Made by a program: the position numbers and the translations under genes
Assembly (NCBI RefSeq): GCF_012222305.1
Contig: NZ_CP035730.1
Span: 1,178,001-1,242,000, forward strand
DNA length: 64,000 nucleotides
Direction of reading: 5' to 3'
DNA from: Sulfolobus sp. S-194
GTDB lineage: Archaea; Thermoproteota; Thermoprotei_A; Sulfolobales; Sulfolobaceae
The notes under the pieces: generated by a model
The model's input: only the letters and a program-made list of their open reading frames with translations
Told to the model about the DNA's origin: nothing
The model's database searches: none
Part shown: positions 7,425-17,743 of the stretch, one piece after another
Layout: the number at the start of each line of letters is the position of its first letter
Numbering within the stretch: position 1 is the first letter of the stretch

Positions 7425-9161
7425 ATGAAACTAGGTTTTATCTCAAATCAAATAACCTCTGCAATTATACAAGGTACTTCAATTGTTTGGTTTCCAGTTC
7501 CTAAGTTTGATTCTCCTTCAATATTTACTAAATTACTAGATGAAGATGGAGGAGAATTCTCTATAGTAATAAAAAATGATTCGCAAATTAAGCAATATTA
7601 TGAGCATCCCTTAGTATTGACTACAGAAGTTCATACTGAAAAAGGAATGATTAAAATCAGGGATTTACTACCGTTGGGAGAGACCGTAATAATAAGAAAG
7701 GTTGAGAGTGATGTTCCTTTTTCGGTAATTTTTAAACCATTCTTTAAGTATGCACTTTACAGACCTATAATACTGAAGGAAAGGTTCATTAACTCTAGGG
7801 GTAGGGATTGCGTAGCCTTTCTCTATAAATGGGATGGAAATGTAAAAAGAGAAGGACCTTTTACATGGAAGTTTTCTGAAGGAAAGGGGTTTTTAGTAGC
7901 TAACTACTCTACGGATGTGGAACATGGAGCCTTAAGTGAAAGAGGGAAGAGTTTAAGACTAGATTTTGAAAAGCCTTTCGATAAAACTATAAAATATTGG
8001 GAAAGTTTTGAAGTTAAGTCAAACATATATGAAGATCTTTACAAGGCCTCAGTCTTTGTTCTTTTAGGTTCAATTTACTCTCCATCTGGAGCATCAATTG
8101 CAGCACCAACAACTTCTCTACCCGAGGTTGTTAGAGGTTCAAGAAATTGGGATTATCGATTTGCCTGGATTAGAGATTCGTCAATCACAGCTGAGGCATT
8201 AATTAATGCAGGGTTTATTGTAGAAGCTAGAAGGATAATTAATTTCCTTTTATCATTAATTAATTTCACATCAAAACCTTTCTATTATCCTTTATATACT
8301 ATAGAAGGTACTATTCCTCCACCAGAAGTTAAATTAATGTGGCTCTCTGGATATAAGAACTCAAAACCCGTTAGAATAGGCAATGCTGCATCAAAGCAAA
8401 TACAACTTGATGTAGAGGGATTCTTTTTGAACGCACTTTATAAATATTTTGAGAGGACTCAGGATACTGTATATATAAAGGAAGTCTTTGATAAAGTTGA
8501 ATATATTGCAGATTGGGTCGCTGAGAATTGGTTATTAAAAGATTCTGGAATATGGGAGGACAGAGGAGAACCTAAACATTATACTCACTCTAAGATAATG
8601 ATGTGGGTAGCCTTAGATAGGGCTGGAAAACTCGCAGAGCATATAAGCAGAGAAGATAAATGGAGAGAAAGCAGAGAATCTCTGAGAAAATGGATTTTAG
8701 AAAATTGTGTAACGAACGGTTATTTTGCAAGATTTGCTGGAAGTGAAGATGTTGACTCGGCAATACTTTCTGCACCTCTATACGGTTTTGTGAACGAAAG
8801 AGATATACTGTTCTTGAATACTTTGTCTAAGATAGAGAAGGAACTTAAGGTCGGTAACTTCGTTAAGAGATATAAGACTGACTTTATGGGAGAGGCTAAA
8901 CATCCGTTTCTTTTAACCACATTATGGTTAGCTAGAGTCTATGTAAGGCTGGGAAGAATTGAAGAGGCAAAAAATATAATCTCTAGTATAGAAGAGATAG
9001 CGGGAAACTTAAAGCTTATAGGAGAACACGTAGATGTTGAGAAGAAGGAATTTACAGGTAATTTCCCTCAAGTCTTTGTGCATGCCGAGATTATTAACCT
9101 AATTAAGGAGATTGAAGATAAAGATAGTAAAGGAATAACATATTATAAGTCCAAAGATTAA
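7425..9161 (+). CDS. Glycoside hydrolase family 15 glucoamylase-like enzyme
   Basis: A GH15 protein: an N-terminal beta-sandwich domain (to about residue 200), then the (alpha/alpha)6 barrel. Motifs: SRNWDYRFAWIRDSS (about 236-250), the general acid at about E378 in IWEDRGEPKHYTHSK, and the second-glutamate region GNFPQVFVHAEII near the C-terminus. GH15 enzymes remove glucose from starch, glycogen or dextrins; some archaeal members are trehalases, so the substrate is open. There is no signal peptide, so it is probably cytoplasmic and acts on glycogen. I start at the ATG 7425 (MKLGFISNQITS), the family N-terminus, not at the TTG 7371: the AT-rich stretch near 7395-7405 would be the TATA box of a leaderless transcript. 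The length from here is 578 aa. Confidence 0.88.
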   Translation: MKLGFISNQITSAIIQGTSIVWFPVPKFDSPSIFTKLLDEDGGEFSIVIKNDSQIKQYYEHPLVLTTEVHTEKGMIKIRDLLPLGETVIIRKVESDVPFSVIFKPFFKYALYRPIILKERFINSRGRDCVAFLYKWDGNVKREGPFTWKFSEGKGFLVANYSTDVEHGALSERGKSLRLDFEKPFDKTIKYWESFEVKSNIYEDLYKASVFVLLGSIYSPSGASIAAPTTSLPEVVRGSRNWDYRFAWIRDSSITAEALINAGFIVEARRIINFLLSLINFTSKPFYYPLYTIEGTIPPPEVKLMWLSGYKNSKPVRIGNAASKQIQLDVEGFFLNALYKYFERTQDTVYIKEVFDKVEYIADWVAENWLLKDSGIWEDRGEPKHYTHSKIMMWVALDRAGKLAEHISREDKWRESRESLRKWILENCVTNGYFARFAGSEDVDSAILSAPLYGFVNERDILFLNTLSKIEKELKVGNFVKRYKTDFMGEAKHPFLLTTLWLARVYVRLGRIEEAKNIISSIEEIAGNLKLIGEHVDVEKKEFTGNFPQVFVHAEIINLIKEIEDKDSKGITYYKSKD

Positions 9162-9198
9162 GAACAAACCGTCAAAAATTTCTTGGCTTCGCATTTGA

Positions 9199-9577
9199 TT
9201 ATGAAAGCATCAATAACCTGAAATTTTCATATTCTCCTTTTATTTTTAGAAAATTTGTGTCTTTAGTTACAAGGGTTAAATCTCTATTAATAGCTTGAGC
9301 TGCAATTAATATGTCAAAAGATCCGATTAGCATTCCTATATCTCTCAATTTTTATAAATCTTTGAGACTATCACAGAATCTTTTAGGGTAATGCTCAAAA
9401 TTTTAAATGCTGATAAGAAATCTAATATTTTATTTTCATCAACTTTACCTAATAATATTTCATATATACATAATGAGCTTACATAGAAATCTTCAGCATT
9501 ATCTAGAACCTTTTCACTTTTTTATTTCCCTTTAAATATTCAATGATTGCCAGGCTTTCTAGCAATATCCTCATCAG
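9199..9577 (-). pseudogene. vapC PIN-domain toxin pseudogene
   Basis: The minus strand reads LAIIEYLKGNKKVEKVLDNA (with a frame break near the Lys-Val), then EDFYVSSLCIYEILLGKVDE with the PIN middle glutamate, then GSFDILIAAQAINRDLTLVT followed by KDTNFLKIKG, the C-terminal acidic motifs. The N-terminal aspartate region is missing or scrambled and at least two frame breaks and a stop occur. It follows a decayed vapB, so this is the second dead vapBC module in the window. Confidence 0.7.
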
Positions 9578-9759
9578 TTTTCTTTCTTGGTTAATTCTTC
9601 TGCCTTTTCCTCATTAAGAATCCCAAAATATTTTTAATTTTTTCTTCCTCACGCTTAATCATTCTTCTATCAGTTCTTCAATTACTTCACTAAAGCTTCT
9701 ATTACCTTTAATTTCAAGCAATTTCTTGAAACATCATCCCTTATCATTATTGTTTTCAT
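9578..9759 (-). pseudogene. vapB antitoxin pseudogene
   Basis: Starts MKTIMIRDDV at 9759, followed after a frame break by LLEIKGNRSFSEVIEELIEE, the DUF217-type antitoxin N-terminus; stops and shifts follow. A nearly perfect palindrome upstream (about 9761-9780, TATAGTGTATATATACTATA) looks like its old operator and TATA box. Confidence 0.6.
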
Positions 9760-9871
9760 ATATAGTGTATATATACTATAGGTAATAAGCCTATCACGAA
9801 GTTGCTAAAAAGAGAAAAGTCTAATAACTACTTTTTGATAAAAACCAAGATTAAAGAGGTTTTGTTCTTTA

Positions 9872-10531
9872 TCATTTCCTAATATCTTGAGTACATTGGA
9901 GAACTTTTCTCCAGTCTTTTTCATATGCCTCTGATAGCTTTATGAAATTAGGGTCTTCCGTGACTTTCTTAATAGCATTTACGTTTACATTATCAATAAT
10001 ACCCTTCTCTTTAAGTTCGAGGATCAAATACACTACGTTAATTTTAATGTGTATATTTAATGGCTGTTCAAGTAACTCAGTAAGATAATCTTTATCTGGT
10101 TTTTTAATCAATCCTATCTCCAGGAAGTTGGGGAGTAAGCTCCATGCACTTATTCTAGTTAAGGGATCTGATCTTAAGGATTTCTCAAAATATCGTATGT
10201 TTGACTTAAGTAAATCTAAGGATATTATTCCCTCTTTCCATAAATCATACGCTATCCACCAAGCATTTATATCTCCTTCTCTTAATGCTCTTGCCAGATT
10301 TTTCTCGTCGTATTCATTTTTATCTATTATATTTAGCTTTATTAACTGAGGTAGCATTTGCCATGCATGTAAAGCCACGTCTATGTCTTCATCCTCTAAT
10401 AACTCTAGAAAGTATTTCTTAAATGATTTAAGATCTATAGATTTGTATAATAAGTCTGCTTTTCTCCATCCGTCTAGTCTATCATATTTGTTATTTGAAG
10501 TTAGTAATTGTTCGTAGAACTTTTTGTCCAT
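9872..10531 (-). CDS. HEAT-repeat-like alpha-helical protein, unknown
   Basis: About 219 aa from the ATG at 10531 (an in-frame ATG lies 15 bases upstream). It is built of repeated helix pairs with a recurring pattern: WRKADLLYKS, HAWQMLPQLIKLNIIDK, NAWWIAYDLWKEGIISLD, ISAWSLLPNFLEIGLIKK, NVVYLILELKEKGIID. These look like HEAT/armadillo-type repeats of about 40 residues, suggesting a protein-binding scaffold. There is no enzyme motif and no membrane segment. It stands alone between a dead vapBC pair and the SOR gene, transcribed away from SOR. No function is assigned. Confidence 0.65.
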   Translation of the reverse strand: MDKKFYEQLLTSNNKYDRLDGWRKADLLYKSIDLKSFKKYFLELLEDEDIDVALHAWQMLPQLIKLNIIDKNEYDEKNLARALREGDINAWWIAYDLWKEGIISLDLLKSNIRYFEKSLRSDPLTRISAWSLLPNFLEIGLIKKPDKDYLTELLEQPLNIHIKINVVYLILELKEKGIIDNVNVNAIKKVTEDPNFIKLSEAYEKDWRKVLQCTQDIRK

Positions 10532-10710
10532 AAATAATATGTGCAACTATGGGCTAATATGTTTATCTATTAAATTTGAAATAAACTAACTCAACAAAAA
10601 AATATATTTATAAAATTCTGTAGATGAGGAAAATACTTACTTTAACAGAGTTAAATGAAAAAGAATAACGCGTTTATTAACTTTCAATCAAAATAATGTA
10701 ATGACAAAAT

Positions 10711-11646
10711 ATGCCAAAACCATATGTAGCAATAAACATGGTAGAAGTAAGAAACGATCCTAAAACGTTAGAACTTTTCGGAAAAGTAGGACCAAAAGTA
10801 TGCATGGTCACGGCAAGACATCCAGGGTTTGTAGGATTTCAAAATCATGTACAAATAGGAGTAGTTCCTCTAGGGACTAGATGGGGAGGTGCTAAAATGG
10901 AAATGAGCCAAGAAATGCATAGTATGATGCTAATGCAATATACCTTTTGGAAGAACTGGAAAGATCATGAGGAAATGCATAAACAGAACTGGGCTAATCT
11001 ATTTAGATTATGCCTACAATGTGCAGACCAGATGATTTGGGGACCTTATGAGCCTCTATATGAAATAGTCTACGCTAATATGCCTCTTAATACTGAAATG
11101 ACTGATTTCACAGTTATGGTAGGTAAGAAGTTTGCCGCTGGAGAAGCAGTATCTATTCCTCCAATTTCTCAGCCTTACGGAAAGAGAGTTGTTGCCTTCG
11201 GAGAGCATATAGTCAAAGAAGGGCTTGAGAATCAGTTTGAGGAGTATGCTATAAAAACTCTTGAAGCGTTTAGATCAGCTCCAGGATTCCTAGGTGGTAT
11301 GATACTTAAAGAGATTGGAGTATCACCTTTAGGAAGTTTACAACTAAATGCAAAAGGATTTCACCAAATATTAGAAACAGCTAACGGAATGGATGTACCA
11401 GAACCAGTAACAATTTATGAAGCTCCAGAATTCAGAAATAGACCCCAGAGGTATATTGTCCATACAGAATGGAGCGATACTAATGCACTCATGTTCGGTC
11501 TTGGGAGAGTACTAATATACCCTGAGGTAAGACAAATTCACGATAAAGTATTAGACACAGTAGTATATGGGCCTTACATAAGAGTATTGAATCCAATGAT
11601 GGAAGGAACATATTGGAGAGAGTACTTGAATGAATACCATCTATAA
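10711..11646 (+). CDS. sor: Sulfur oxygenase reductase
   Basis: SOR carries out oxygen-dependent disproportionation of elemental sulfur to sulfite, thiosulfate and sulfide in the cytoplasm, as a large hollow 24-mer. All key residues are visible: the mononuclear iron ligands H86, H90 and E114, the essential (persulfide) cysteine C31 and the second pair C101 and C104 (RLCLQCADQ). The protein has 311 aa, the family length. The sequence matches my memory of the Sulfurisphaera tokodaii enzyme more closely than the Acidianus one. It is monocistronic: a TATA-like stretch (TTTATTAAC) about 35-40 bases before the ATG and T-rich DNA after the stop. It identifies the host as a sulfur-oxidising thermoacidophile. 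Confidence 0.97.
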   Translation: MPKPYVAINMVEVRNDPKTLELFGKVGPKVCMVTARHPGFVGFQNHVQIGVVPLGTRWGGAKMEMSQEMHSMMLMQYTFWKNWKDHEEMHKQNWANLFRLCLQCADQMIWGPYEPLYEIVYANMPLNTEMTDFTVMVGKKFAAGEAVSIPPISQPYGKRVVAFGEHIVKEGLENQFEEYAIKTLEAFRSAPGFLGGMILKEIGVSPLGSLQLNAKGFHQILETANGMDVPEPVTIYEAPEFRNRPQRYIVHTEWSDTNALMFGLGRVLIYPEVRQIHDKVLDTVVYGPYIRVLNPMMEGTYWREYLNEYHL

Positions 11647-11890
11647 CCCTTTATTGGAACTATATAGTAAGTAATAAAAAACAATATAATATAATTTTTT
11701 TATTATTTAGTTAATTTATATTATAATAATTGATAAAATCTAATTTATTATAATACTATTGATTAAACTCTTTTGTGAATTTGTGAAGTGTTAAAATTAG
11801 TCGACTATATGATAATGTATGTAGATAAGATATTTATACCTCTAAAAAATTAATCTTGTAATTACATTAGTAAATAAAAAATAATTTACT

Positions 11891-13465
11891 TTAAATATAC
11901 CACGTTAGTTCTTCGGTATTCATTACAAATCTTATATAGGGCATCGAGTAGTACAGTAAATTAAGATTATGGGTTTGTAATCCGTAATTCATCATCATAT
12001 AACCAACAACAGATGGTCCATCGAAATAAGCTGCTGCATTTTCAAGTATTTGTGTCTCATTAACCATGTAAGAGTATATTGAATTTAATATTATGCCTTG
12101 ATCTGTCGAATTAAGTTGTTTTAAGAAGTAATCCCTAAATTGAATTGCCATCATTGCATAATAATTTGTAAAGAAGCCAAAGTCGTATATTACATTTGGA
12201 TTTCTATAGATTTGAATTAGTAAAGTGATGTTTCCATAATGGGAGTTAGCTACGCTATCTAAGTACTCTGCTGCGTATAAATCAGTTAAGAATGCGTTAT
12301 ATAACCCTTGATAAAATCCATAGGGTGTTATTGTTGGTCCTACATTAATTGATAAGCTTAAAGCAGCCCACGCATTTGCAAGTATTTGATCTGTTATATT
12401 TCCATGTGATAAATACGCCGCTTCTGCTGCTGTTTCAATTTTCCATAAATTACTTAAGGTACTTGCATTGTTAATTGCTTCTTGTACTTCTAAAGATAAG
12501 TTGTATCCAGGTTGATATAGGACTTGTATAGCTTCTACCGCGGGGTTAGGTAAGAAATAGAATGCCGTGTAATTTCCTTTATTTGCTAATTTCTGGGCTT
12601 CACCCCAATACTTTTGGGCTAATTGCTTAGCTGTTACATTAGTACTACTGTTATAAAGCTGTTGGTATATATGTTCTAGGTATATATAGCCAATACTGAA
12701 GTTTATTGGAAAATCTATGTAACCGGAAGGAGTTGGTAGTTTACTTCCAGTAATTATTTGATATATTTGAGGTATTGAAGAAACCGTGTAGAGTATTTCA
12801 TGGTGTTCTTTTGCAAATTGTAAAGCCATCTGATAGTTTTCACCTTCAGCTAATGCCATCATTTGAGGTACTACAAGATAGTAAATTCCTCCTTGGTAAA
12901 GTTGTACAATTCTTTGGTAAACTACACCGGTTGAATACATGTAACCTTCTAAACCAACATCACCTAAGAAGTACAACGATTTGTTTAATTCTGATTGTTG
13001 ATTTAACATTGAAGCTAAGTACATTACAGTTGCTGAATCTGTTTTCACTGCACCTGGTACATTAATACAATAGGGTGAGTTAATGTATAAGTAGTAATTG
13101 TATTCTGTCAATGGTTGGTAAGCTAACATAGAAGCAATTACTGCTGCACCTTTAGCACCAGCTAAATAACCATTTCCAGATAGGTATGGGTTTCCTATAA
13201 AAACTAAACCCTCTCCAGGTGTGACGTAAGCGTACTGAGCAGCAATAGTATGGTCTGGAAACACGGGATTAATTAGATAATCCTCACCATTACCCAAATT
13301 TGCTGGATCAGAAACCGGAGAAGAAACAACTTGCTCTACGGTTTTTATTACCGTGGAAGCAGTATTAGTGGCATTACCAGTTCCTGTTTTACCTACTATA
13401 TATCCGCTTATCCCTGCAACTATTATAAGTATAGTTAATATACCAATTAAAATATTTTTATTCAT
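11891..13465 (-). CDS. Secreted/membrane-anchored Lon-like (S16-fold) protein
   Basis: 524 aa with an N-terminal membrane anchor (residues 4-24) and an outside-facing body. Residues 80-200 resemble the Lon (S16) proteolytic fold as seen in secreted archaeal Lon-like proteins: [12 protein letters not shown], then [19 protein letters not shown], then [20 protein letters not shown] and IYYLVVPQ. The serine equivalent would be S144 (TDSAT). The catalytic lysine position appears to be R185 (YQRI), so activity is doubtful. The rest is helical, rich in Asn/Tyr and sequons. It is the last gene of a minus-strand operon (14588-15889, 13495-14562, this one), 29 bases after the membrane protein. Alternatives: a non-catalytic surface protein that kept the fold. 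Confidence 0.6.
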   Translation of the reverse strand: MNKNILIGILTILIIVAGISGYIVGKTGTGNATNTASTVIKTVEQVVSSPVSDPANLGNGEDYLINPVFPDHTIAAQYAYVTPGEGLVFIGNPYLSGNGYLAGAKGAAVIASMLAYQPLTEYNYYLYINSPYCINVPGAVKTDSATVMYLASMLNQQSELNKSLYFLGDVGLEGYMYSTGVVYQRIVQLYQGGIYYLVVPQMMALAEGENYQMALQFAKEHHEILYTVSSIPQIYQIITGSKLPTPSGYIDFPINFSIGYIYLEHIYQQLYNSSTNVTAKQLAQKYWGEAQKLANKGNYTAFYFLPNPAVEAIQVLYQPGYNLSLEVQEAINNASTLSNLWKIETAAEAAYLSHGNITDQILANAWAALSLSINVGPTITPYGFYQGLYNAFLTDLYAAEYLDSVANSHYGNITLLIQIYRNPNVIYDFGFFTNYYAMMAIQFRDYFLKQLNSTDQGIILNSIYSYMVNETQILENAAAYFDGPSVVGYMMMNYGLQTHNLNLLYYSMPYIRFVMNTEELTWYI

Positions 13466-13494
13466 TTTTATCGTTTAAAGATGATTTAATTTGT

Positions 13495-14562
13495 TTAAAA
13501 AGTTTTACCCAAATCATGAATTGAGTTGAATGAACGTTTCCTTTTACTATAAACTAAGATTCCTATTAAAATAGATAAGATCAATGCACCTATTGCTTCA
13601 TAGAGTAGATATCCCTTTGATGTTGTAATAACATTATATTCACCGTAAATAAATAGGAATAAAGCTATGCCACCCAAAATCTTAATCTTTAATGAGTTAA
13701 AATATTTAAACACTGACAAGAATGACAGAAATAAGCTTACATAAAGTAGTGTCACTGAAGGGACTATGAGAGTATTGTAGAACAGGCTGTAGTTTAGATT
13801 ACCTATTCCAACCAGCGGAATAGAGGCAATTGCTAAATATTTCGTTATATTTTCTCTTTGTAAGCCAGAAAGTAAGTTTTTAATCATAAGGAATTCAGCC
13901 ATGATGAGACCGAAATTTCCTATAGCTTCTCCATAAATTGCTAAGCTAGATGGTGACAGAAATGAGCTATAGAATAACATAATACCACCTATGAGTACAG
14001 AATAGAGAATATAGTTAGAAAATCTCTTATCAGCCTTTATAAATGTTGATAAGGTAATGCAAACTATTATAACAGATGATGAAAGAATATCAAGGAACAG
14101 TGAAGGAATTGGGGGTGTTACACCCAATCTCAATTTCCAACCAAATGGTAATGTCAATGCAAACTGTGAAAATGCGATAATCGGGAAAATGTAATAAAAG
14201 TTTGTGAGTAATGCTACAACTATCATTATTTCTACAATTAGAGAGATTATGACAGCTGAAATCCCGTCTAAGTTAAGTACGTAGTAAGGTATGTATATTG
14301 CAGTGTAAATAGTGTAAGGATAGTAACTTCCTAGCCAACTTGCTAAGAACATATATCCTACAAGTGGATGAAAATCTTGTGCATAAGCATATAATCCCTT
14401 ATAATCCCATTTAATGTTTACAAGTAAATAAGTTAAATATGCTATAACAAAGACTAATAAAAACGTGGGTAGTGCCACATAAATAGAAAGATGAGTTGTT
14501 GCTAAAATTGCTGGTGCTATTGTCGAAAAAATTATAGAGAAAATTATAATTTCATTTTTCAT
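13495..14562 (-). CDS. Polytopic membrane protein, unknown
   Basis: A 355-aa protein with about ten predicted membrane helices and short loops, a positively charged C-terminus (YSKRKRSF) and no transporter signature I recognise. It is the middle gene of the operon, 25 bases after the oxidoreductase gene and 29 before the Lon-like gene, so the three are probably made together. Aromatic-rich stretches (YYPYTIYTAIYIPYY) lie between helices 2 and 3. It could be a lipid- or quinone-binding membrane partner of the oxidoreductase; that is only inference from the operon. Confidence 0.6.
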   Translation of the reverse strand: MKNEIIIFSIIFSTIAPAILATTHLSIYVALPTFLLVFVIAYLTYLLVNIKWDYKGLYAYAQDFHPLVGYMFLASWLGSYYPYTIYTAIYIPYYVLNLDGISAVIISLIVEIMIVVALLTNFYYIFPIIAFSQFALTLPFGWKLRLGVTPPIPSLFLDILSSSVIIVCITLSTFIKADKRFSNYILYSVLIGGIMLFYSSFLSPSSLAIYGEAIGNFGLIMAEFLMIKNLLSGLQRENITKYLAIASIPLVGIGNLNYSLFYNTLIVPSVTLLYVSLFLSFLSVFKYFNSLKIKILGGIALFLFIYGEYNVITTSKGYLLYEAIGALILSILIGILVYSKRKRSFNSIHDLGKTF

Positions 14563-14587
14563 GAGTATAAGTTAAGATAAAGTATTA

Positions 14588-15889
14588 TTAAGTGTTTTCC
14601 CGAATTAAATCCTCTAAAATTTTCATGGCAGCGTTTCTACCCGGAATTCCAGTTACTTGACCACCAGGATAAGTACCAGAGCCCGTAATATAAAGGTTCT
14701 TTATAGGAGTTTTATAACCCCAACCCTTTACTGGTCTATCATCGAACATAAATTCTGGAGTCATTGGCATATGATTCATATCACCAAAAGGTGCTAAATA
14801 CTCCTTCTCAAGTTTATCAGCTGTCAATAGGTCAATATGAATTACGCTTTCTTCTTTTATCTTAAAGAAATCCTTAATTTCCTCAATATTACCACCCATA
14901 CTAGTTATTACATGGCATCCTAACGAAGGATCAACAGCTGAGGGAATAGTAACTTCTCCAAAAGGTAAAGTGAAGAGAGAGTCGAGATGATTCTTCATAA
15001 AGTCTGGTACTTTAGGTGCTTCTTTTAGTAATAGGGTCCATCTTCTCCACCCTGGTACAAAATTCGGATGAGAAACCTTTATCATATCGTTAGTTAATTT
15101 ACTTAATAGTACAGGGCTTCCAGCATGAAGTATTATTTTACTTTGAATAACTTTACCCTCGTTAGTAACTACACCTTCAGCTTTCCCACTCTTTACTATA
15201 ATTTCTTCAACGCTGGTATTATACATAAAATCTACACCTAATTTCTTAGCGTTCTCTTCTAATACTTTTCCTACGCTTCCCATTCCGCCTTTGACAATTC
15301 TCCAATCTAAACTAAAATAGTAAGCCATTATATAAGCTGGCAAATTAAACATGAATGCATAAGCTAAAGCTTCATGAAACTTACTATCAAGATATTCAGA
15401 GAGAACTTTTCTAGTGGGTTCAAGGAATATTTCTAATTCAGTATTTTCAACTACTCTTCTGAAGTCGTCAATGGAAGGGGGTTTAGTAACGAAAAGAAAT
15501 TTTTCCTCAACAATTCTCTTCAGTTTGAAAACTAACCTATCTAACTCTTCATATTTATACTCTCCATGTTTTCTGAACTCTTCAACCCTTTTCTTTTCAT
15601 CCCTCCAAAGATATAATACCTCACCATCTTCTGTTAGAAATATGTCAGCAAAAGGGGAATCTACAACTGGAAAGTAAATTCCTAATTCTTCTTCAATCCT
15701 TTTAGGGAATAAGCCTAACACATACGAGGCTCTACTATATTTTAACCCTCTATAGTCTGCAGTATCAGCCATTCCGCCCGGTTTATTCCTAGCTTCTATT
15801 ACTAGGGCTTTCAAACCGTGTTTTGCTAAGTAATTTGCCGAAACTAAACCGTTATGCCCGGCACCTATGATGATAACATCATAGTTCAT
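14588..15889 (-). CDS. FAD-dependent phytoene-desaturase-like oxidoreductase (COG1233)
   Basis: 433 aa. The N-terminal dinucleotide-binding motif is VIIIGAGHNGLVSANYLAKH (residues 5-24), followed by VIEARNKPGGMADT, the pattern of the CrtI/COG1233 family. The C-terminus has the second FAD segment LYITGSGTYPGGQVTGIPG. Family members desaturate, isomerise or saturate isoprenoid chains or carotenoids. Here it opens an operon with a membrane protein and a secreted Lon-like protein, and no other carotenoid gene is near, so the substrate is open; an isoprenoid lipid or quinone is possible. The start at 15889 gives the family N-terminus directly. The promoter lies in the 77-base space shared with the divergent zincin gene. 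Confidence 0.82.
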   Translation of the reverse strand: MNYDVIIIGAGHNGLVSANYLAKHGLKALVIEARNKPGGMADTADYRGLKYSRASYVLGLFPKRIEEELGIYFPVVDSPFADIFLTEDGEVLYLWRDEKKRVEEFRKHGEYKYEELDRLVFKLKRIVEEKFLFVTKPPSIDDFRRVVENTELEIFLEPTRKVLSEYLDSKFHEALAYAFMFNLPAYIMAYYFSLDWRIVKGGMGSVGKVLEENAKKLGVDFMYNTSVEEIIVKSGKAEGVVTNEGKVIQSKIILHAGSPVLLSKLTNDMIKVSHPNFVPGWRRWTLLLKEAPKVPDFMKNHLDSLFTLPFGEVTIPSAVDPSLGCHVITSMGGNIEEIKDFFKIKEESVIHIDLLTADKLEKEYLAPFGDMNHMPMTPEFMFDDRPVKGWGYKTPIKNLYITGSGTYPGGQVTGIPGRNAAMKILEDLIRENT

Positions 15890-15966
15890 AAATCTTTAAT
15901 TGTGCATGAGGGTAAAATATTCAACTTAGAACAAAATATTTTAAGTGTGGAATACGAGATTCAATT

Positions 15967-16371
15967 ATGCCAATCCCGCTTATAACTATTGATATAGTGT
16001 TAGAGGATATAAAAGAAGAGTTAAAGAAGAGAGGTAAAAATGTCCCTAATGTTAGTGTATCCCTTGTTGATTATTTGCCAGATACAGTGTTGGCTTACGT
16101 AAAGGCTGGTGAGTATACAATTTACGTAAATAGGCAACAATATTTAAGGGCTAAGAGGGCAGGATATGAATATGAGTACTTATTTGTTATACTACTTCAT
16201 GAATACTTGCACCTAATTGGTATTGCTGATGAGAGAGAAGTAAGAAGAATTGATATGGAAATAGTTGAAGAAAAGTTCGGAAAAGAAAGTTTAGCTTATA
16301 AGCTTGCAATTGGATTAGCAGATCCTAGAGATATTAGGGAACCTGGATTAAGACCACACACCTACATCTAA
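15967..16371 (+). CDS. Small zincin-like metalloprotein (HEYLH)
   Basis: 134 aa with the zinc-binding motif H78-E-Y-L-H82 in VILLHEYLHLIGIADE; a glutamate or other ligand would follow in REVRRIDMEIVEEKFG. There are no membrane segments or signal peptide. The N-terminal half is a small alpha/beta region ending in the strand YTIYVNRQQY. Small stand-alone zincin domains of this type are common in archaea and their substrates are unknown. It starts 77 bases from the divergent oxidoreductase operon and overlaps the convergent MFS gene by four bases at its end. Confidence 0.65.
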   Translation: MPIPLITIDIVLEDIKEELKKRGKNVPNVSVSLVDYLPDTVLAYVKAGEYTIYVNRQQYLRAKRAGYEYEYLFVILLHEYLHLIGIADEREVRRIDMEIVEEKFGKESLAYKLAIGLADPRDIREPGLRPHTYI

Positions 16372-17675
16372 TCTATTTTTTCTAAACTAACATTGTTTGT
16401 ATCTAATCCTTTGAAGAACCAGAGTACTGTTGCTATCGCACCTATAACCCATAATGCCGTATTATACCAAATATATGTAGAGAGTCCTTGCAAATAACTT
16501 CCTAATACGTAAACTGAAATAGCGTAGGCCGTAACTGGGGCTAGTCTAATTAGTCCTATCATAAAGGCCCTTAGATTGTTTGGCATTAGAGTAGGTTCAT
16601 AAATTGTCCTAGTTGCCCACGCAAATTCACTGAATAACATATTAACGAAGAGTAAGATGTAAAAGCCTATGAGATTAAAGTTAGAAGTTAGTAGAATTAT
16701 TGGTATCATACTTAATGCTCCTCCAAGATAAGAGAATAGGGCAAAAATTCTAGTTTTAATTTTTGTTACTAATGCTCCAGCAATTAACCCAGCTATACTA
16801 GCACCTAGATTTGCTATAAATATGATAAAACTTGTAGTAGCACCAGAAAAGTAAAAGTCTGCAACAACGAAAGCCATTAGTCCATAAGTTAGATATTGTG
16901 AGATTCCAATTACTGCTAAAAATATATATCTAGCACCTAAGCTAAGTTTCTTATTTACCTCTTGCTCTTTCAGATCTTTAGTACTTCTTACTATTTTCTC
17001 CGCTTCTTTTTCTGCCCTAGCCAAATTCCCTTTTACTACTAACCATCTAACAGATTCTGGTAGTAACAGTCTGATAATAATTGCAGTAATTACTCCTATA
17101 AAGGCAACAACTGAAAGGGCTAGAAGTTGTATCGAAAAAGAGTTTGATGCACTATAAGTTACATAACCTATCAAAGCTGCAACCATAGCGCCAATATTAT
17201 CGAAGTTTGGCGCCAAAACCAACATAGCGTCTCTTTTATCTAAAGGCATCATCTCAGCAGTGTAAGATAACATTACTGGTACTTCTCCTTCAACACCTAA
17301 AACACCTAAAACTATTCCAGCTACTAAAAGGGCAATGTAAGGAAATTTAGCTAAGTTATTCACATTTAACCCAGAAAGTAGTGCAGCTAATGCGATAAGT
17401 AGTGTACCTAAGGAATATAAGGTCATTGTTATGAAAAATGTAGTTTTCCTCCCTAGTCTTCTATCTGAGAAGAAGGGTAATAGTAGATTACCAGCTATCG
17501 TAACAAATGTTGGTGTTAGAAGGAAAAATACATTGTTTATTGAGGGATATATTATTGGTGCTATTGATGATATAACTCCCCACATAAAGAAACCTATAGC
17601 AAGTGAAGCAAACATTAAGGAGTGAATACTTGTCCATTTAGCCTTATCTACCAATTCATGAATACTCTTCTCCAT
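16368..17675 (-). CDS. MFS transporter (sugar/metabolite porter type)
   Basis: 435 aa with twelve predicted membrane segments. The MFS loop 2-3 signature is visible as FFSDRRLGRKTTFF (about residues 68-81), and a positively charged cytoplasmic central loop follows helix 6 (LLLPESVRWLVVKGNLARAE, the PESPRWL-type motif of sugar and organic-acid porters). It probably moves a small organic molecule with protons, which suits an acidophile. The substrate cannot be inferred. It stands alone, converging with the zincin gene. Confidence 0.85.
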   Translation of the reverse strand: MEKSIHELVDKAKWTSIHSLMFASLAIGFFMWGVISSIAPIIYPSINNVFFLLTPTFVTIAGNLLLPFFSDRRLGRKTTFFITMTLYSLGTLLIALAALLSGLNVNNLAKFPYIALLVAGIVLGVLGVEGEVPVMLSYTAEMMPLDKRDAMLVLAPNFDNIGAMVAALIGYVTYSASNSFSIQLLALSVVAFIGVITAIIIRLLLPESVRWLVVKGNLARAEKEAEKIVRSTKDLKEQEVNKKLSLGARYIFLAVIGISQYLTYGLMAFVVADFYFSGATTSFIIFIANLGASIAGLIAGALVTKIKTRIFALFSYLGGALSMIPIILLTSNFNLIGFYILLFVNMLFSEFAWATRTIYEPTLMPNNLRAFMIGLIRLAPVTAYAISVYVLGSYLQGLSTYIWYNTALWVIGAIATVLWFFKGLDTNNVSLEKID

Positions 17676-17743
17676 GTGTAATATTGTATATTACTAACTT
17701 ATAAACTCACTTATATGAAATTCCAATGAAAAAAGATTTAAAT

